DNA of 64,000 nucleotides from Ruegeria sp. A3M17 (GCF_003318255.1 NZ_QOCF01000035.1:62001-126000); one strand, 5' to 3'. Positions 16,584-26,115 are shown, counted from the stretch's first letter. A program made the numbers and translations. The notes: generated by a model not told the origin, from the sequence alone.

Positions 16584-17063
16584 ATGAAGTCTCTCGTTCT
16601 TACCACCCTGATCGCCACATTGCCCCTGATCGCAGCCCCGGCCTTTGCTGCGGATGAGATCAACGTATCAAATGGTATTTCTGCTGCCGGTGCGCCGCTT
16701 GCCGCACATGGGGTCGATCTTGTAGCCCTCGTCAACGACGGCAACCCGGTCGATGGCTTTGCCACCCATTCTGCCACTTTTGACGGCGCATCTTACTATT
16801 TCACCAGCGCCGCCAACCGCGAAGCGTTCGAGGCCAATCCGGCGGGGTACCTGCCACAGCATGGTGGGTTCTGTTCGTTCGGCGTTTCTGTCGGTAAAAA
16901 ATTCGACGGTGACCCGGATCAATACCTGGTAGCAGACGGTAAGCTGCATCTGTTCCTGAACGCAGAAACCCGCGCGGCTTTCCTGAAGGATGTCTCTGCC
17001 ACATCCAAAACCGCTGACGATCAGTGGTCAAATATCAAAAGCATCGCGGTCGGAGAGCTGTAA
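16584..17063 (+). CDS. Secreted YHS-domain protein
   Basis: 159 residues with a signal peptide (MKSLVLTTLIATLPLIAAP, cleavage after AFA), so it is periplasmic. The core is a YHS-type module: GHATH/FATHSATFDGASYYFTSAANREAFEANPAGYLPQHGGFC, in which the F-x-S-x-x-N-R-E-x-F-x-x-x-P-x-x-Y-x-P-x-x-G-G-x-C segment is diagnostic. YHS modules bind metals (copper, iron) in transporters and related proteins. The single-domain secreted form has no assigned function. The start ATG has a GGAAAGG site. It is convergent with cmk and shares a bidirectional terminator with it. Confidence 0.82.
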   Translation: MKSLVLTTLIATLPLIAAPAFAADEINVSNGISAAGAPLAAHGVDLVALVNDGNPVDGFATHSATFDGASYYFTSAANREAFEANPAGYLPQHGGFCSFGVSVGKKFDGDPDQYLVADGKLHLFLNAETRAAFLKDVSATSKTADDQWSNIKSIAVGEL

Positions 17064-17074
17064 TCTGACAACCA

Positions 17075-17106
17075 AAGGCCCGCGAAATTACGATTTTGCG
17101 GGCCTT
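17075..17106. terminator. Bidirectional terminator between the YHS gene and cmk
   Basis: A perfect 9-bp stem AAGGCCCGC / GCGGGCCTT with A- and T-rich flanks on both sides. The cmk stop codon lies inside the loop, so the hairpin overlaps the end of cmk. Confidence 0.75.
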
Positions 17107-17714
17107 GCCTTCTTGATGATCTCAATGGCTTTTTCCAACGCGGCTTGGATGCTCAGGTCTGACGTGTCTAGCAAGACCGCGTCTTCTGCCGGTTTCATCG
17201 GCGCGGTGCTGCGTTCTGTATCCCGCGCGTCGCGTTCTTTTACATCCGACAGCACCTGTTCACGCGTGACATCGCCGCCTTTCGCGTTCAGTTCAAGATA
17301 ACGACGCTCAGCCCGAACTTCGGGGCTGGCGGTGACGAAAAGTTTCACCTCGGCCTCGGGACAAATCACTGTACCGATGTCGCGACCATCTAACACAGCC
17401 CCCCCGCTCCGACGTGCGAAAGCGCGCTGGAAATCGACCAACGCGGCCCGAACCTCGGGGATCACGGCAACTTTTGAGGCTGCTTGTGCAATTTCGGCCG
17501 TGCGCAAATCGCCCTGCTCCAACTCTTCAGCGGTCAGGGCTTGTGCAGCCGCAATCGGTTCCAGTCCCTGCAAAGTCCGCCTGCCGACCGCGCGGTACAA
17601 AAGCCCGGTGTCCAGATGCGCGAAGCCAAACCGGGCCGCGACCGCTTTTGAAATCGTGCCCTTGCCTGCCGCCGCAGGCCCGTCAATGGCGATTGTGAAC
17701 TGAGAATTCGACAT
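17088..17714 (-). CDS. cmk: Cytidylate kinase
   Basis: Phosphorylates CMP and dCMP with ATP. The 208 residues start at ATG 17714 (a TTG one codon upstream is less likely). The P-loop is GPAAAGKGT (residues about 12-20), followed by [38 protein letters not shown] with the DGRDIGT motif, and the RDxRDxxR lid segment [10 protein letters not shown]. It overlaps no gene but follows aroA by five bases, forming the aroA-cmk unit. In many alphaproteobacteria rpsA comes next; here about 5.5 kb of accessory genes intervene. Confidence 0.96.
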   Translation of the reverse strand: MSNSQFTIAIDGPAAAGKGTISKAVAARFGFAHLDTGLLYRAVGRRTLQGLEPIAAAQALTAEELEQGDLRTAEIAQAASKVAVIPEVRAALVDFQRAFARRSGGAVLDGRDIGTVICPEAEVKLFVTASPEVRAERRYLELNAKGGDVTREQVLSDVKERDARDTERSTAPMKPAEDAVLLDTSDLSIQAALEKAIEIIKKARPAKS

Positions 17715-17719
17715 CAAAC

Positions 17720-19072
17720 CTACCGATTATTACGCTGCAGTTTTGCACCCAACGTCGCCATCAAAGGTTCAAAAATCGGGAACGAGGTGGCGATCGGGCC
17801 CGCATCGTCGACGGTTACACCTTTTTTGGCGCCCATCCCCAAAATCATGAACGACATGGCGATCCGGTGGTCAAGAAAGCTCTCGCACGTGCCGCCGCCA
17901 GGGACGTTGCCGATGCCCAGCCCCTCAACCGACCACCATTCATCACCTTCTTCGACGGTTACACCGTTGGCGCGCAGGCCCCGGGCCATTGCGTCGATCC
18001 GGTCACTTTCTTTCACGCGCAGCTCTTTTACACCGCCCATCATCGTGACGCCGGCGGCATTTGCCGCAACGACTGACAGCACAGGGTATTCATCGATCAT
18101 CGAGGCTGCGCGTTCCGGTGGAACATCGATCCCCTTCATATTCGGCGAATATTTCGCGCGCAGATCGGCTACGGGTTCACCGCCCTCTTCGCGCTCATTC
18201 TCGTATGTCAGATCTGCGCCCATCTCGCGCAGCGTGGTGAACAACCCTGCCCGGGTGGGGTTCAGGCCGATGCCCGGCACCAGAACGTCCGACCCCGGCG
18301 TGAGCAGCGCCGCGCAGACCGGAAAGGCCGCGCTGGACGGATCGCGCGGAACGGCAATGACCTGCGGTTTCAACTCGGGGCGACCGGTCAGAGTGATAAC
18401 CCGGCCCTCATCAGTGTCCTCAACTGTGATTTCCGCGCCAAAGCCCGCTAGCATCCGTTCAGAATGGTCGCGTGTGGCTTCTTTCTCGATCACCACAGTT
18501 TTGCCGGGGGCATTGAGACCAGCCAGCAGCACCGCAGATTTTACCTGGGCGGAAGGCACGGGTACCTCGTATCGCACCGGAGTGGAGTCAGCCGCACCAA
18601 CGATGGTCATCGGCAAGCGCCCTCCTGAACGGCCCACCGATTGCGTTCCGAACAAAGCCAGCGGATCTGTGACCCGCGCCATGGGGCGTTTATTCAGGCT
18701 AGCATCGCCCGTAAAGGTCGCCGAAATCGGACAGGTCGCCATCGCGCCCATAATCAAACGAACTCCGGTGCCCGAGTTGCCGCAATCAATCACCTGATCG
18801 GGTTCGGCAAAGCCACCGACACCTACACCATGCACAGTCCATTCGCCGCCGCCATGGTCAGTGACCTCGGCCCCGAAGGCGCGCATGGCCTTGGCGGTGT
18901 CCAGAACGTCTTCGCCTTCCAACAGGCCCGAGATCCGGGTCTCGCCCACGGCCATCGCACCCAGGATCAGCGACCGGTGCGAGATTGACTTGTCACCGGG
19001 CACCTCTGCCGTTCCAGTCAGCGGGCCGCAGGGGTGCGAGGTCATCGGGATGGGCGTGCCGTGTCCGGACAT
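17720..19072 (-). CDS. aroA: 3-phosphoshikimate 1-carboxyvinyltransferase (EPSP synthase)
   Basis: Transfers enolpyruvyl from PEP to shikimate-3-phosphate in the pathway to chorismate and thus tryptophan, tyrosine and phenylalanine. The 450 residues contain PGDKSISHR near residue 25, [15 protein letters not shown] at about 97, KRPMxRV, and the C-terminal VKESDRI and DHRIAMSF motifs. The active site reads NSGTG followed by R, and the PEP loop after residue 90 has alanine in the position (MGAMATCP) typical of class II, glyphosate-insensitive EPSP synthases of alphaproteobacteria. The ATG has an AGGAG site 5-6 bases upstream. Confidence 0.97.
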   Translation of the reverse strand: MSGHGTPIPMTSHPCGPLTGTAEVPGDKSISHRSLILGAMAVGETRISGLLEGEDVLDTAKAMRAFGAEVTDHGGGEWTVHGVGVGGFAEPDQVIDCGNSGTGVRLIMGAMATCPISATFTGDASLNKRPMARVTDPLALFGTQSVGRSGGRLPMTIVGAADSTPVRYEVPVPSAQVKSAVLLAGLNAPGKTVVIEKEATRDHSERMLAGFGAEITVEDTDEGRVITLTGRPELKPQVIAVPRDPSSAAFPVCAALLTPGSDVLVPGIGLNPTRAGLFTTLREMGADLTYENEREEGGEPVADLRAKYSPNMKGIDVPPERAASMIDEYPVLSVVAANAAGVTMMGGVKELRVKESDRIDAMARGLRANGVTVEEGDEWWSVEGLGIGNVPGGGTCESFLDHRIAMSFMILGMGAKKGVTVDDAGPIATSFPIFEPLMATLGAKLQRNNR

Positions 19073-19140
19073 GGGGGCTCCTGTTTTCGCTATCAGTTCA
19101 AGGCGGATTAGCGAATTGGGGCCGGTTGGTCCAGCCGCAA

Positions 19141-19842
19141 TCAGTCTTTGCGGCGGAAGGTCAGGTAATGTGGCGTACGGCCTTCACGCAGGGCTTTCTG
19201 TTCATAGCGGGTGGAAATCCAGTCATCCCACGGCTCGCGCCAGTTGGCAGGGCGCTCGGCCAGCCATTCGAACCCGGCGCGGGGCACTTCTTCCAACGTC
19301 TGGCGCACATAGTCAGGAATGTCCGTAGCAACGCGGAAAATAGACCCCGGCTTCAGGGCGCGGGCCAATGGCTCCAGATGTTCCTGCGTCACAAAACGGC
19401 GCCGGTGGTGCCGCGTTTTGGGCCATGGGTCGGGATACAGCAGGAAGGCGCGTGAGATGCTGGCCTCAGGCAGAACATCGAACAGATCGCGCACATCGCC
19501 CGGATGCACCGCCAAATTTTCGACCCCGGCCTGACGAATCTTACCCAACAGCATCGCGACGCCGTTGATATACGGTTCGGCCCCAATAATGCCGATATCG
19601 GGGCTGCTGGCAGCCTGGTGCACAAGATGCTCACCCCCACCAAAGCCGACCTCAAGCCAGACGTCCCTGCCTCCGAACAGAGCTTTCAGATCCAGCGGAT
19701 GGCGTTCGGGATTGGTTTCCCAATCCACCGCACCCGGTGACAGTGCATCAAGGTCTTCGTTCAGATACGTCTTTTGGCTGGGCTTCAGGGTTTTTCCCTT
19801 GAAGCGGCCATAGAAGTTTCTGCGCGGGCGATCGGGTATCAT
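19141..19842 (-). CDS. trmB: tRNA (guanine-N7-)-methyltransferase
   Basis: Methylates G46 of tRNA with SAM. The 233 residues from ATG 19842 begin with [14 protein letters not shown], the usual alphaproteobacterial start; a GTG ten codons upstream is possible. The SAM-binding motif is [11 protein letters not shown], followed by [10 protein letters not shown], and the tRNA-methyltransferase signature is [17 protein letters not shown]. The C-terminal [24 protein letters not shown] segment is also family-typical. It is downstream of metK in the same direction, but a sulfotransferase gene separates the two. Confidence 0.96.
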   Translation of the reverse strand: MIPDRPRRNFYGRFKGKTLKPSQKTYLNEDLDALSPGAVDWETNPERHPLDLKALFGGRDVWLEVGFGGGEHLVHQAASSPDIGIIGAEPYINGVAMLLGKIRQAGVENLAVHPGDVRDLFDVLPEASISRAFLLYPDPWPKTRHHRRRFVTQEHLEPLARALKPGSIFRVATDIPDYVRQTLEEVPRAGFEWLAERPANWREPWDDWISTRYEQKALREGRTPHYLTFRRKD

Positions 19843-19877
19843 GAGCTGTTTTCCAAACTTGGCAGAGCGCACACCCC

Positions 19878-20672
19878 TTACGACAACGCGTATCCAAAGC
19901 CAATCAGTTGATCGCCTGCTCGATCTTCAAAACGTTTTGCATCATCAACGCTCATTTCATCCTGAAACGAACCCACTTTCCCGCGACGGAAGAACTGCTT
20001 GTCTTTTGGCCAATCTTTGTTCTCCAAGCCATGTTTTTTCTCTTTGTCCTTGAGAACCGAAAAAGTCGTCTGAGCCGCAATTTCCGAAGCGCGCGTAGCG
20101 GTTGCGTCAGCACCGATGAAGTCAGCTATTCGCGCAATTTGATTTTCGGCATCATCAAGCAGATCTTCATACCGCAGCAACATTTTTTCGGCGTTGAACT
20201 TATTGTCGTTCCAAGCTGCTGCGTGGCCCCACCACGTAGAGTAAACGTCACTGTTTTCATCCATCAATTCGTTCAGCGTACCTTTGAACCCCAGTGCCTT
20301 TCTGAAATGATAATATGACACCATCGCGTCGCGCCCGTCGCGAACAAGATGAATAACCTTTCTGAAATTTGGCTGAGGCAGATTGTGGGATTTCACAATC
20401 ATCTGTTCGGAGTACCGCCTGACGAATCGAGACCTGTGAACATCCGGAACCAGATCTTGTACAATTTTGTCCGACGCGATCGAAGTGTCGACACCGTAGT
20501 AAAGGTTTGCGACTATAAACTGGCACCAGCTGTTGCCCGATTTGGGCCATCCGACGAAGGCGACATCAATCGGCTGAACAGCCTCAGCACTACATCTGCG
20601 AAAGCCGTCCTCAGCGAGGATGGCTTCCACTTGTTTGTCTTTCCAGTTCTTGACTAGGCGTTTAAGGCCCAT
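19878..20672 (-). CDS. Sulfotransferase family protein (PAPS-dependent)
   Basis: 264 residues from ATG 20672. The 5'-phosphosulfate-binding loop reads VGWPKSGNSWCQF (consensus PKSGTTW), and the 3'-phosphate-binding segment is KVIHLVRDGRDAMVSYYHF (R-D-x-R-D-x-x-x-S). The C-terminal FFRRGKVGSFQDEM has the R-K-G-x-x-G-D/S-W/F motif that closes over PAPS. It therefore transfers sulfate to a hydroxyl or amine, acceptor unknown (carbohydrate, lipid or small metabolite). It sits between metK and trmB and its sequence is visibly more AT-rich than both, which suggests later acquisition. Confidence 0.85.
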   Translation of the reverse strand: MGLKRLVKNWKDKQVEAILAEDGFRRCSAEAVQPIDVAFVGWPKSGNSWCQFIVANLYYGVDTSIASDKIVQDLVPDVHRSRFVRRYSEQMIVKSHNLPQPNFRKVIHLVRDGRDAMVSYYHFRKALGFKGTLNELMDENSDVYSTWWGHAAAWNDNKFNAEKMLLRYEDLLDDAENQIARIADFIGADATATRASEIAAQTTFSVLKDKEKKHGLENKDWPKDKQFFRRGKVGSFQDEMSVDDAKRFEDRAGDQLIGFGYALS

Positions 20673-20709
20673 CGGTGCCTCCAACTGCCTCTGGGATAAC
20701 GGTCGTATC

Positions 20710-21891
20710 TTAAACCGTTGATTGCAACGCGTCGACCAGATTCGTCCGCTCCCAGCTAAAGCCACCGTCGGCTTCGGGTTCACGCCCGAAGTGACCATAG
20801 GCCGCCGTGCGCTGATAGATAGGCTTGTTCATCTGCAGGTGCTGCCGGATGCCGCGCGGGGTCAGATCCATGACCTGACCAACAGCCTTTTCGATTTCTG
20901 CGTCCGGGATTTCACCAGTGCCGTGAGTGTCGGCATAGATCGACAGTGGCTTGGACACACCAATCGCATAGCTCAGCTGGATCGTGCAGCGTTCTGCCAT
21001 TCCGGCGGCCACAACGTTCTTGGCAAGATAACGCGCAGCATACGCAGCCGAGCGGTCTACCTTTGTCGGATCCTTGCCCGAGAACGCGCCACCGCCGTGC
21101 GGGGCTGCGCCACCATAGGTGTCTACGATGATCTTGCGCCCAGTCAGACCTGCGTCACCATCCGGGCCACCGATCACGAATTTGCCCGTGGGGTTCACGT
21201 GCCACTCAGTTTCGTTGCTCAACCACCCTTCGGGCAGTGATTCACGAATGTAAGGTTCGACAATCGCGCGGATGTCGGCCGAGCTCAGCGCTTCGTCCAG
21301 GTGTTGTGTCGACAACACGATCGAGCTGACACCGACTGGCTTTCCGTCACGGTAAACGACCGACAACTGCGATTTTGCGTCAGGACCCAGCGCGGGTTCG
21401 CTGCCATTCTTGCGCACTTCGGCAAGGCGGCGCAGGATCGCGTGTGAATACTGGATCGGTGCCGGCATCAGCGCAGGCGTTTCCGTGGTCGCATAACCGA
21501 ACATGATGCCCTGGTCACCCGCACCTTCATCCTTGTCTGCAGCTGCATCCACGCCTTGAGCGATATGCGCGGACTGTTCGTGCAGCAGGTTCGTCACCTC
21601 GACGGTTTCGTGGTGGAACTTGTCCTGCTCGTATCCGATGTCTTTGATACAGGCGCGCGCAATCTCGTCGATGCGGCCCATGTAATCGTGCAGCTTTTCC
21701 TGATCAGACAGACCTACTTCGCCACCGATGACGACCCTGTCGGTCGTAGCAAAGGTTTCGCACGCCACGCGCGCTTCGGGTTCTTCATTCAGAAATGCGT
21801 CAAGCACGGCATCAGAAATCCGGTCACAAACCTTATCCGGGTGCCCTTCGGAAACGGATTCCGAAGTAAATGTGTAGTTCTGTCGGGACAT
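20710..21891 (-). CDS. metK: S-adenosylmethionine synthetase
   Basis: Makes SAM from methionine and ATP. The 393 residues begin with [18 protein letters not shown], and carry the [12 protein letters not shown] hexapeptide-type motif and the P-loop-like [16 protein letters not shown] segment. SAM-binding Asp and Lys residues are intact. The protein is cytoplasmic and tetrameric in the family. Translation is very likely controlled by the SAM/SAH riboswitch at 21897-21941, whose 3' part contains the ribosome-binding GGAG seven bases before the ATG. Confidence 0.98.
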   Translation of the reverse strand: MSRQNYTFTSESVSEGHPDKVCDRISDAVLDAFLNEEPEARVACETFATTDRVVIGGEVGLSDQEKLHDYMGRIDEIARACIKDIGYEQDKFHHETVEVTNLLHEQSAHIAQGVDAAADKDEGAGDQGIMFGYATTETPALMPAPIQYSHAILRRLAEVRKNGSEPALGPDAKSQLSVVYRDGKPVGVSSIVLSTQHLDEALSSADIRAIVEPYIRESLPEGWLSNETEWHVNPTGKFVIGGPDGDAGLTGRKIIVDTYGGAAPHGGGAFSGKDPTKVDRSAAYAARYLAKNVVAAGMAERCTIQLSYAIGVSKPLSIYADTHGTGEIPDAEIEKAVGQVMDLTPRGIRQHLQMNKPIYQRTAAYGHFGREPEADGGFSWERTNLVDALQSTV

Positions 21892-21896
21892 GAAAG

Positions 21897-21941
21897 TGCT
21901 CCATTAAGGTTTTCCCATCACGCCAGGAAGCCGTTGTGATG
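21897..21941 (-). promoter_or_regulatory. SAM/SAH riboswitch controlling metK
   Basis: On the minus strand the leader holds P1 arms CATCAC / GTGATG around the conserved core ACAACGGCUUCCUGGCGU, then a short spacer and AUGGAGCA next to the start codon. The core, including the loop bases, and the AUGGAGCA end match the published SAM/SAH riboswitch class found upstream of metK in Rhodobacterales. In that class the GGAG ribosome site pairs with the loop (pseudoknot) when SAM or SAH is bound, shutting off translation. Confidence 0.92.
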
Positions 21942-21951
21942 AGCATGCAAG

Positions 21952-21980
21952 GGGATACGCACCATGAAACACAGCGTCAA
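21952..21980 (-). promoter_or_regulatory. Candidate promoter of metK
   Basis: On the minus strand TTGACG (21980-21975) and TATCCC (21957-21952) with a 17-base spacer. The predicted start would be just in front of the riboswitch, giving a transcript whose 5' end is the P1 stem. Confidence 0.5.
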
Positions 21981-21987
21981 TCCGAAA

Positions 21988-23484
21988 TTACGGTAGTTGC
22001 CTTCTGGCGTTGCGCGAAAGCAGCGCAAAAAGCGCCAGCAACACAATCAAGACCGGTGCGTCACCTATTCGTGAATACACAGTCGAGGACAGCGCCTTAG
22101 GCAATGTCGCATCGACAAAACCGGCCTGCCCCAACGGCAATGCCTCCGTAACCCGGCCCAGCGGGTCAATCATCGCTGAAACTCCGGTATTGGCCGACCG
22201 CATCATCGGCAACCCCTGCTCGATGGCGCGCATCTGAGCTTGTGCCAGGTGCTGATACGGTCCGGATCGGGTGCCGAACCACGCGTCGTTGGTGATCTGC
22301 AAAAGAATATCGGCGCGACCCGGTGCAGACAAGACGTCCTGAGTAAAGACTGCCTCATAGCAAATAAGTGGCAGGGCTTTCCCCAGCTTGCCAGCGTCCA
22401 TCAGCGAAGCACCCGGTCCGGCACTAAAGCCATTGCCAGTAGTGGCAGCCATTCCGTAAACTCCGAACTGGGCCAAGATGTCGCCAAAAGGCACATATTC
22501 CCCAAAGGGCGCCAGGTGATGCTTGTCATAAAGCCCCTGCTGCCGGCCATCTTCATCCAGATAGATCATCGAATTGTAAATGCGCGGGCCGTCCCCTCTC
22601 TGAATTCCCAGAAATACGGGCGTCCCCTGCGCGGCATCGGCGATTGCAGTCAGATAAGGCTGCGCACTGCCCAGCCATGCAGGAACCGAGGTTTCCGGCC
22701 AGACAATCAGATCGGGTCGCGGGGCCGCCGCTGTGAACTCTAGTTGACGGGCAAAAAACAACGGAGCGTAGTCCGGATCCCATTTCTGATGCTGGGGCGC
22801 ATTTGGTTGAATGAGGCGAACAACATTGTCAGTGTCCGTAACAGCCGGGCGCGACGCGGCATAAATCAATGTGAAACACGCGGCTCCAACGGTCAGGCCT
22901 AACGGCACCACGTAGCCGTTGCGCTGCGACAGCGCGGCCCCAAACGGCAAAGTCGCTAGCAAAGTCACCGCGCCCAGCCCATATGGCCCGAACAGAGACA
23001 AAAGCTGCGCGACCTGTGTGTCCACCCAGACCTGCGCCAGTCCCGCCCAGGGAAACCCCGTCAGGACATACCCTCGGGCAAATTCCAGCAGCGAGATTGA
23101 AATCGCCAGAAACACGGCCTGTGATACGCGATTGCCGTCAGGGCGTCGCACCAGCCAAAAAGCAAGCGCCCAAAACAGCGCGAGGCCGCCTGCCATGAAT
23201 GTCAGGGCAAAAGGCGCCATCCATCCGTGACGCTGGACATCAACAAGGAACGGCTCGACAATCCAACTGAGCGCATGCGCAAAATACCCAGTCGCAAAGG
23301 CCCAGCCCAACCACGCCGCCCTCGCCCGCGTCTCAGTCGTAAGAAACAGAGGCGACAGCAGGACCAATGCGATCACTGTTGCCGGCCAAATACCGAACGG
23401 AGCAAGCCCAAAAGCCGCGACCGCGCCCAGCAGAGCTGCGGATATTAACCGCAACCAAAACGGCCAGCCCTGCGCAGGGTTCAT
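21988..23484 (-). CDS. lnt: Apolipoprotein N-acyltransferase
   Basis: Integral inner-membrane enzyme that adds the third acyl chain to lipoproteins. The 498 residues have six or so N-terminal membrane helices (to about residue 200), then a periplasmic nitrilase-like domain and a last membrane helix near the C-terminus. The Glu-Lys-Cys triad is visible in VWPETSVPAW (Glu), YDKHHLAPFGEYVPF (Lys), and LICYEAVF (Cys). It overlaps the stop of corC by four bases (ATGA), so the two are translationally coupled. The ybeY-corC-lnt order is conserved in proteobacteria. Confidence 0.95.
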   Translation of the reverse strand: MNPAQGWPFWLRLISAALLGAVAAFGLAPFGIWPATVIALVLLSPLFLTTETRARAAWLGWAFATGYFAHALSWIVEPFLVDVQRHGWMAPFALTFMAGGLALFWALAFWLVRRPDGNRVSQAVFLAISISLLEFARGYVLTGFPWAGLAQVWVDTQVAQLLSLFGPYGLGAVTLLATLPFGAALSQRNGYVVPLGLTVGAACFTLIYAASRPAVTDTDNVVRLIQPNAPQHQKWDPDYAPLFFARQLEFTAAAPRPDLIVWPETSVPAWLGSAQPYLTAIADAAQGTPVFLGIQRGDGPRIYNSMIYLDEDGRQQGLYDKHHLAPFGEYVPFGDILAQFGVYGMAATTGNGFSAGPGASLMDAGKLGKALPLICYEAVFTQDVLSAPGRADILLQITNDAWFGTRSGPYQHLAQAQMRAIEQGLPMMRSANTGVSAMIDPLGRVTEALPLGQAGFVDATLPKALSSTVYSRIGDAPVLIVLLALFALLSRNARRQLP

Positions 23485-24368
23485 TCAACGCGATCCGGCA
23501 ACATGACACGCAGACGCTTGATCCGGCGCGGGTCGGCGTCGATCACCTCGAACTCGGGACCTTCGGGATGCAACACGACCTCGCCCCGTGCTGGGACGCG
23601 ACCTGACAGCATGAAGACCAATCCACCCAACGTGTCGATCTCTTCCTCGTCTACGTCTTCGTGACTTGTCAGAGATCGCCCGATCTCAGCCTCGAACTCT
23701 TCCAACGGAACGCGGGCTTGCACGACATAGTAGCCGGGCTTTTCCTGTATCCAAAGCTGGCCTTCGTCGGCATCGTGCTCATCTGCAATCTCACCGACCA
23801 CCTGTTCGATCAGATCCTCGATCGACACCAGACCATCAACACCGCCGTATTCGTCAATCACCAGCGCCATATGGCGGCGTTCGGTCTGCATCTTCGTCAA
23901 CAACACGCCAATCGGCATCGATGGCGGCACAAACAGCAAAGTGCGCAGCATCGAGACCAGATCAAACTCTGAACCCGTGCCATTAAATCCGTGCGTAAGC
24001 GCAAAATCCTTCAGGTGTACAAACCCCAAAGGCGTATCAAGCGTTCCCTCGTAGACGGGAATACGGGACAGGCCGCTGTCGCGGAAAACCTGGGCCAGCT
24101 CATCCTTGCTGATTGTCGAGGGCACGGACACGATTTCCGCGGTGGGGATAGCCACATCTTCGACCCGCATTCGTCGCAGGTTGATCATGCCGCGAGGCTG
24201 AACCATGTCGACCTCATGTCCATTGGTCGCGCTGACCTCTTCGTCGCTCTGCGGCGAGAACGCGTCCACTATTCGAGAAAAGAAGCCAGCATTTTTGCTG
24301 GCATGTTCACCGCTGTCCTTCGGTTGCGCGCTCTGCGCCGCCATAGAACTGCCGTCTGTATCGCCCAT
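23481..24368 (-). CDS. corC: CBS-domain protein of the hemolysin C / CorC family
   Basis: 295 residues with no membrane segments. Residues about 60-185 form a CBS pair (RRMRVEDVAIPTAEIVSV, then GLSRIPVYEGTLDTPLGFVHLKD, and MALVIDEYGGVDGLVSIEDLIEQVVGEI), and the last 90 form the CorC/HlyC transporter-associated domain (YVVQARVPLEEFE, DTLGGLVFMLSGRVPARGEV). The family includes E. coli YbeX, linked to cobalt/magnesium efflux and to ribosome biogenesis through its neighbour ybeY. It ends in a four-base overlap with lnt. Confidence 0.92.
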   Translation of the reverse strand: MGDTDGSSMAAQSAQPKDSGEHASKNAGFFSRIVDAFSPQSDEEVSATNGHEVDMVQPRGMINLRRMRVEDVAIPTAEIVSVPSTISKDELAQVFRDSGLSRIPVYEGTLDTPLGFVHLKDFALTHGFNGTGSEFDLVSMLRTLLFVPPSMPIGVLLTKMQTERRHMALVIDEYGGVDGLVSIEDLIEQVVGEIADEHDADEGQLWIQEKPGYYVVQARVPLEEFEAEIGRSLTSHEDVDEEEIDTLGGLVFMLSGRVPARGEVVLHPEGPEFEVIDADPRRIKRLRVMLPDRVE

Positions 24369-24404
24369 AATCCTGTTCCAAATGATCGGCCAATGCGGCC
24401 ACTA

Positions 24405-24899
24405 TTACATACTATATGGGTCATCTATACCCATTTTGCCAAGTATCTCGACCTCGACCCCTTCCATCAAAGTGGCGTCGGGGTCACGGATGTGGTCATA
24501 GCCCAGCAAGTGCAACACTCCGTGAATGATCAGATGCGTGACGTGATCGTCCATAGTTTTGCTGGCGTCGGCTGCTTCGCGTGCGCAGGTGTCGAAAGAG
24601 ATCGCAATGTCGCCCAGCGCGATTTCGCCCGTGAAGTCTGGCGTCGGACGGGCAGGTCTCTGCCCCGCTTCATCAGCGGCCAGATCTTCGGCTGGCCAAC
24701 TCAGCACATTGGTCGGAGTGGGCTTTTCCCTAAATTCCGCGTTCAGGTCAGCAATTCGCGCATCATCGCAGGCCAGCAAGCTGACTTCGCACAGCTCGGC
24801 GTCCATATCGCAAAAGTCCAAAACAGCCATTAACGCGCGCGCGGCCAACGGTTCAAGCTGTTGCCAGCGCGCATCTTCGATCGTCACTTCCAGGTTCAT
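24405..24899 (-). CDS. ybeY: Endoribonuclease YbeY
   Basis: Zinc-dependent single-strand endoribonuclease used in 16S rRNA 3' maturation and 70S quality control. The 164 residues from ATG 24899 (GGTGAG site) carry the metal-binding signature [11 protein letters not shown], i.e. H-x3-H-x5-H, preceded by TNVLSWP and [13 protein letters not shown] start ten codons upstream is less likely. It follows phoH by about 39 bases and precedes corC, the order seen in most proteobacteria. Confidence 0.96.
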   Translation of the reverse strand: MNLEVTIEDARWQQLEPLAARALMAVLDFCDMDAELCEVSLLACDDARIADLNAEFREKPTPTNVLSWPAEDLAADEAGQRPARPTPDFTGEIALGDIAISFDTCAREAADASKTMDDHVTHLIIHGVLHLLGYDHIRDPDATLMEGVEVEILGKMGIDDPYSM

Positions 24900-24938
24900 C
24901 TCACCGTGTCCAAAGCCCTGTGGCCGCAATCGGGACGA

Positions 24939-25961
24939 CTATGCTTTCTCGCGGCCCGAGTCGGCCTCATACGCTTCGATAATGGCGGCCACAAGCGGGT
25001 GGCGCACAACATCCTTGGACGTGAAGTAGTTGAAGCTGATGTTTGGTATCGTATTCAACAAACGCTCGGCATCGGCCAGCCCTGACTGAACACCGCGCGG
25101 CAGGTCAACCTGAGAGCGGTCACCGGTGATCACCATTCGGCTTCCTTCACCCAGACGCGTCAGGAACATTTTCATCTGCATCGTCGTGGCGTTTTGAGCC
25201 TCATCCAGCACAACAAACGCATTCGCCAGCGTGCGCCCCCGCATGAAGGCCAACGGCGCAATTTCGATTCGCTTTTCTTCGATCAGCTTGGCCAGTTGTT
25301 TGCCCGGCAGAAAGTCATTCAAAGCGTCGTACAGCGGTTGCATGTAAGGATCGACCTTGTCCTTCATGTCACCGGGCAGATAGCCCAGCTTTTCACCGGC
25401 TTCGACTGCAGGGCGGCTGAGAATGATCCGATCTACATGGCCGCCGATAAACATCGACACGCCAGCGGCGACGGCAAGGTAGGTCTTACCTGTACCCGCG
25501 GGGCCAATTCCGAAGGCCAGCTCATTGTTGAACAAGGACTGGACGTATGCCTTTTGCGCATCCGTGCGCGGCTCGACCAGTTTTTTGCGCGTCTTGATTT
25601 CGACCGTACCGCCTCTGAACATCTCGAGCTGGTCACCGTCGCGGCTGCCGGTTCCCGTCTCTGAGCCACCCATACGCAGCTCGCGGTCCACATCGGCCGC
25701 TTCGACGTCACGTCCGCCTTCCAAGCGCGTGTATAGCGCCTGCAAAACCTCGATGGCCTGCTTCTGGGCGTCTTCGTCACCCATCACGGCCAGCTGATTC
25801 CCGCGGCGCACGATCTGAACTGAGAGCTTTTGCTCAATATCTGTCAGATTGCGGTCATATTCCCCGCACAGGTCAATTAATAATCGGTTGTCTGGAAACT
25901 CAACAAACGCTTCGCGCTGAGGCATTTCATCTTGCGGTGGGTTTAGGGCACCGATGGCCAA
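24939..25961 (-). CDS. phoH: PhoH-like ATPase
   Basis: Cytoplasmic P-loop ATPase related to the helicase-like part of SF1, found with ybeY and probably involved in RNA metabolism. It has an N-terminal KH-like region, the Walker A GPAGTGKTYLA, Walker B VVLDEAQN, and the sensor segment MVITGDRSQVDLPRG. I chose the TTG at 25961, which has AGGAG at correct spacing (340 residues); an earlier TTG at 26021 and an ATG at 25925 are alternatives. It lies between an outer-membrane-protein gene and ybeY in the same direction. Confidence 0.93.
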   Translation of the reverse strand: MAIGALNPPQDEMPQREAFVEFPDNRLLIDLCGEYDRNLTDIEQKLSVQIVRRGNQLAVMGDEDAQKQAIEVLQALYTRLEGGRDVEAADVDRELRMGGSETGTGSRDGDQLEMFRGGTVEIKTRKKLVEPRTDAQKAYVQSLFNNELAFGIGPAGTGKTYLAVAAGVSMFIGGHVDRIILSRPAVEAGEKLGYLPGDMKDKVDPYMQPLYDALNDFLPGKQLAKLIEEKRIEIAPLAFMRGRTLANAFVVLDEAQNATTMQMKMFLTRLGEGSRMVITGDRSQVDLPRGVQSGLADAERLLNTIPNISFNYFTSKDVVRHPLVAAIIEAYEADSGREKA

Positions 25962-26115
25962 TCCGCTCTCCTGTCTTGGCGTTTCACCTTGAGCGTAGAC
26001 AGGAAGTCTTGGTGGGCGCAAGCCACAGTTTCATTTTTTCCGCCCAAATGGCAAAACCGCCAATGCGCCTGGTCCGTGAGCGGCACCTGCTGGCGCCGCT
26101 GTTTTAGTCAGCGTG

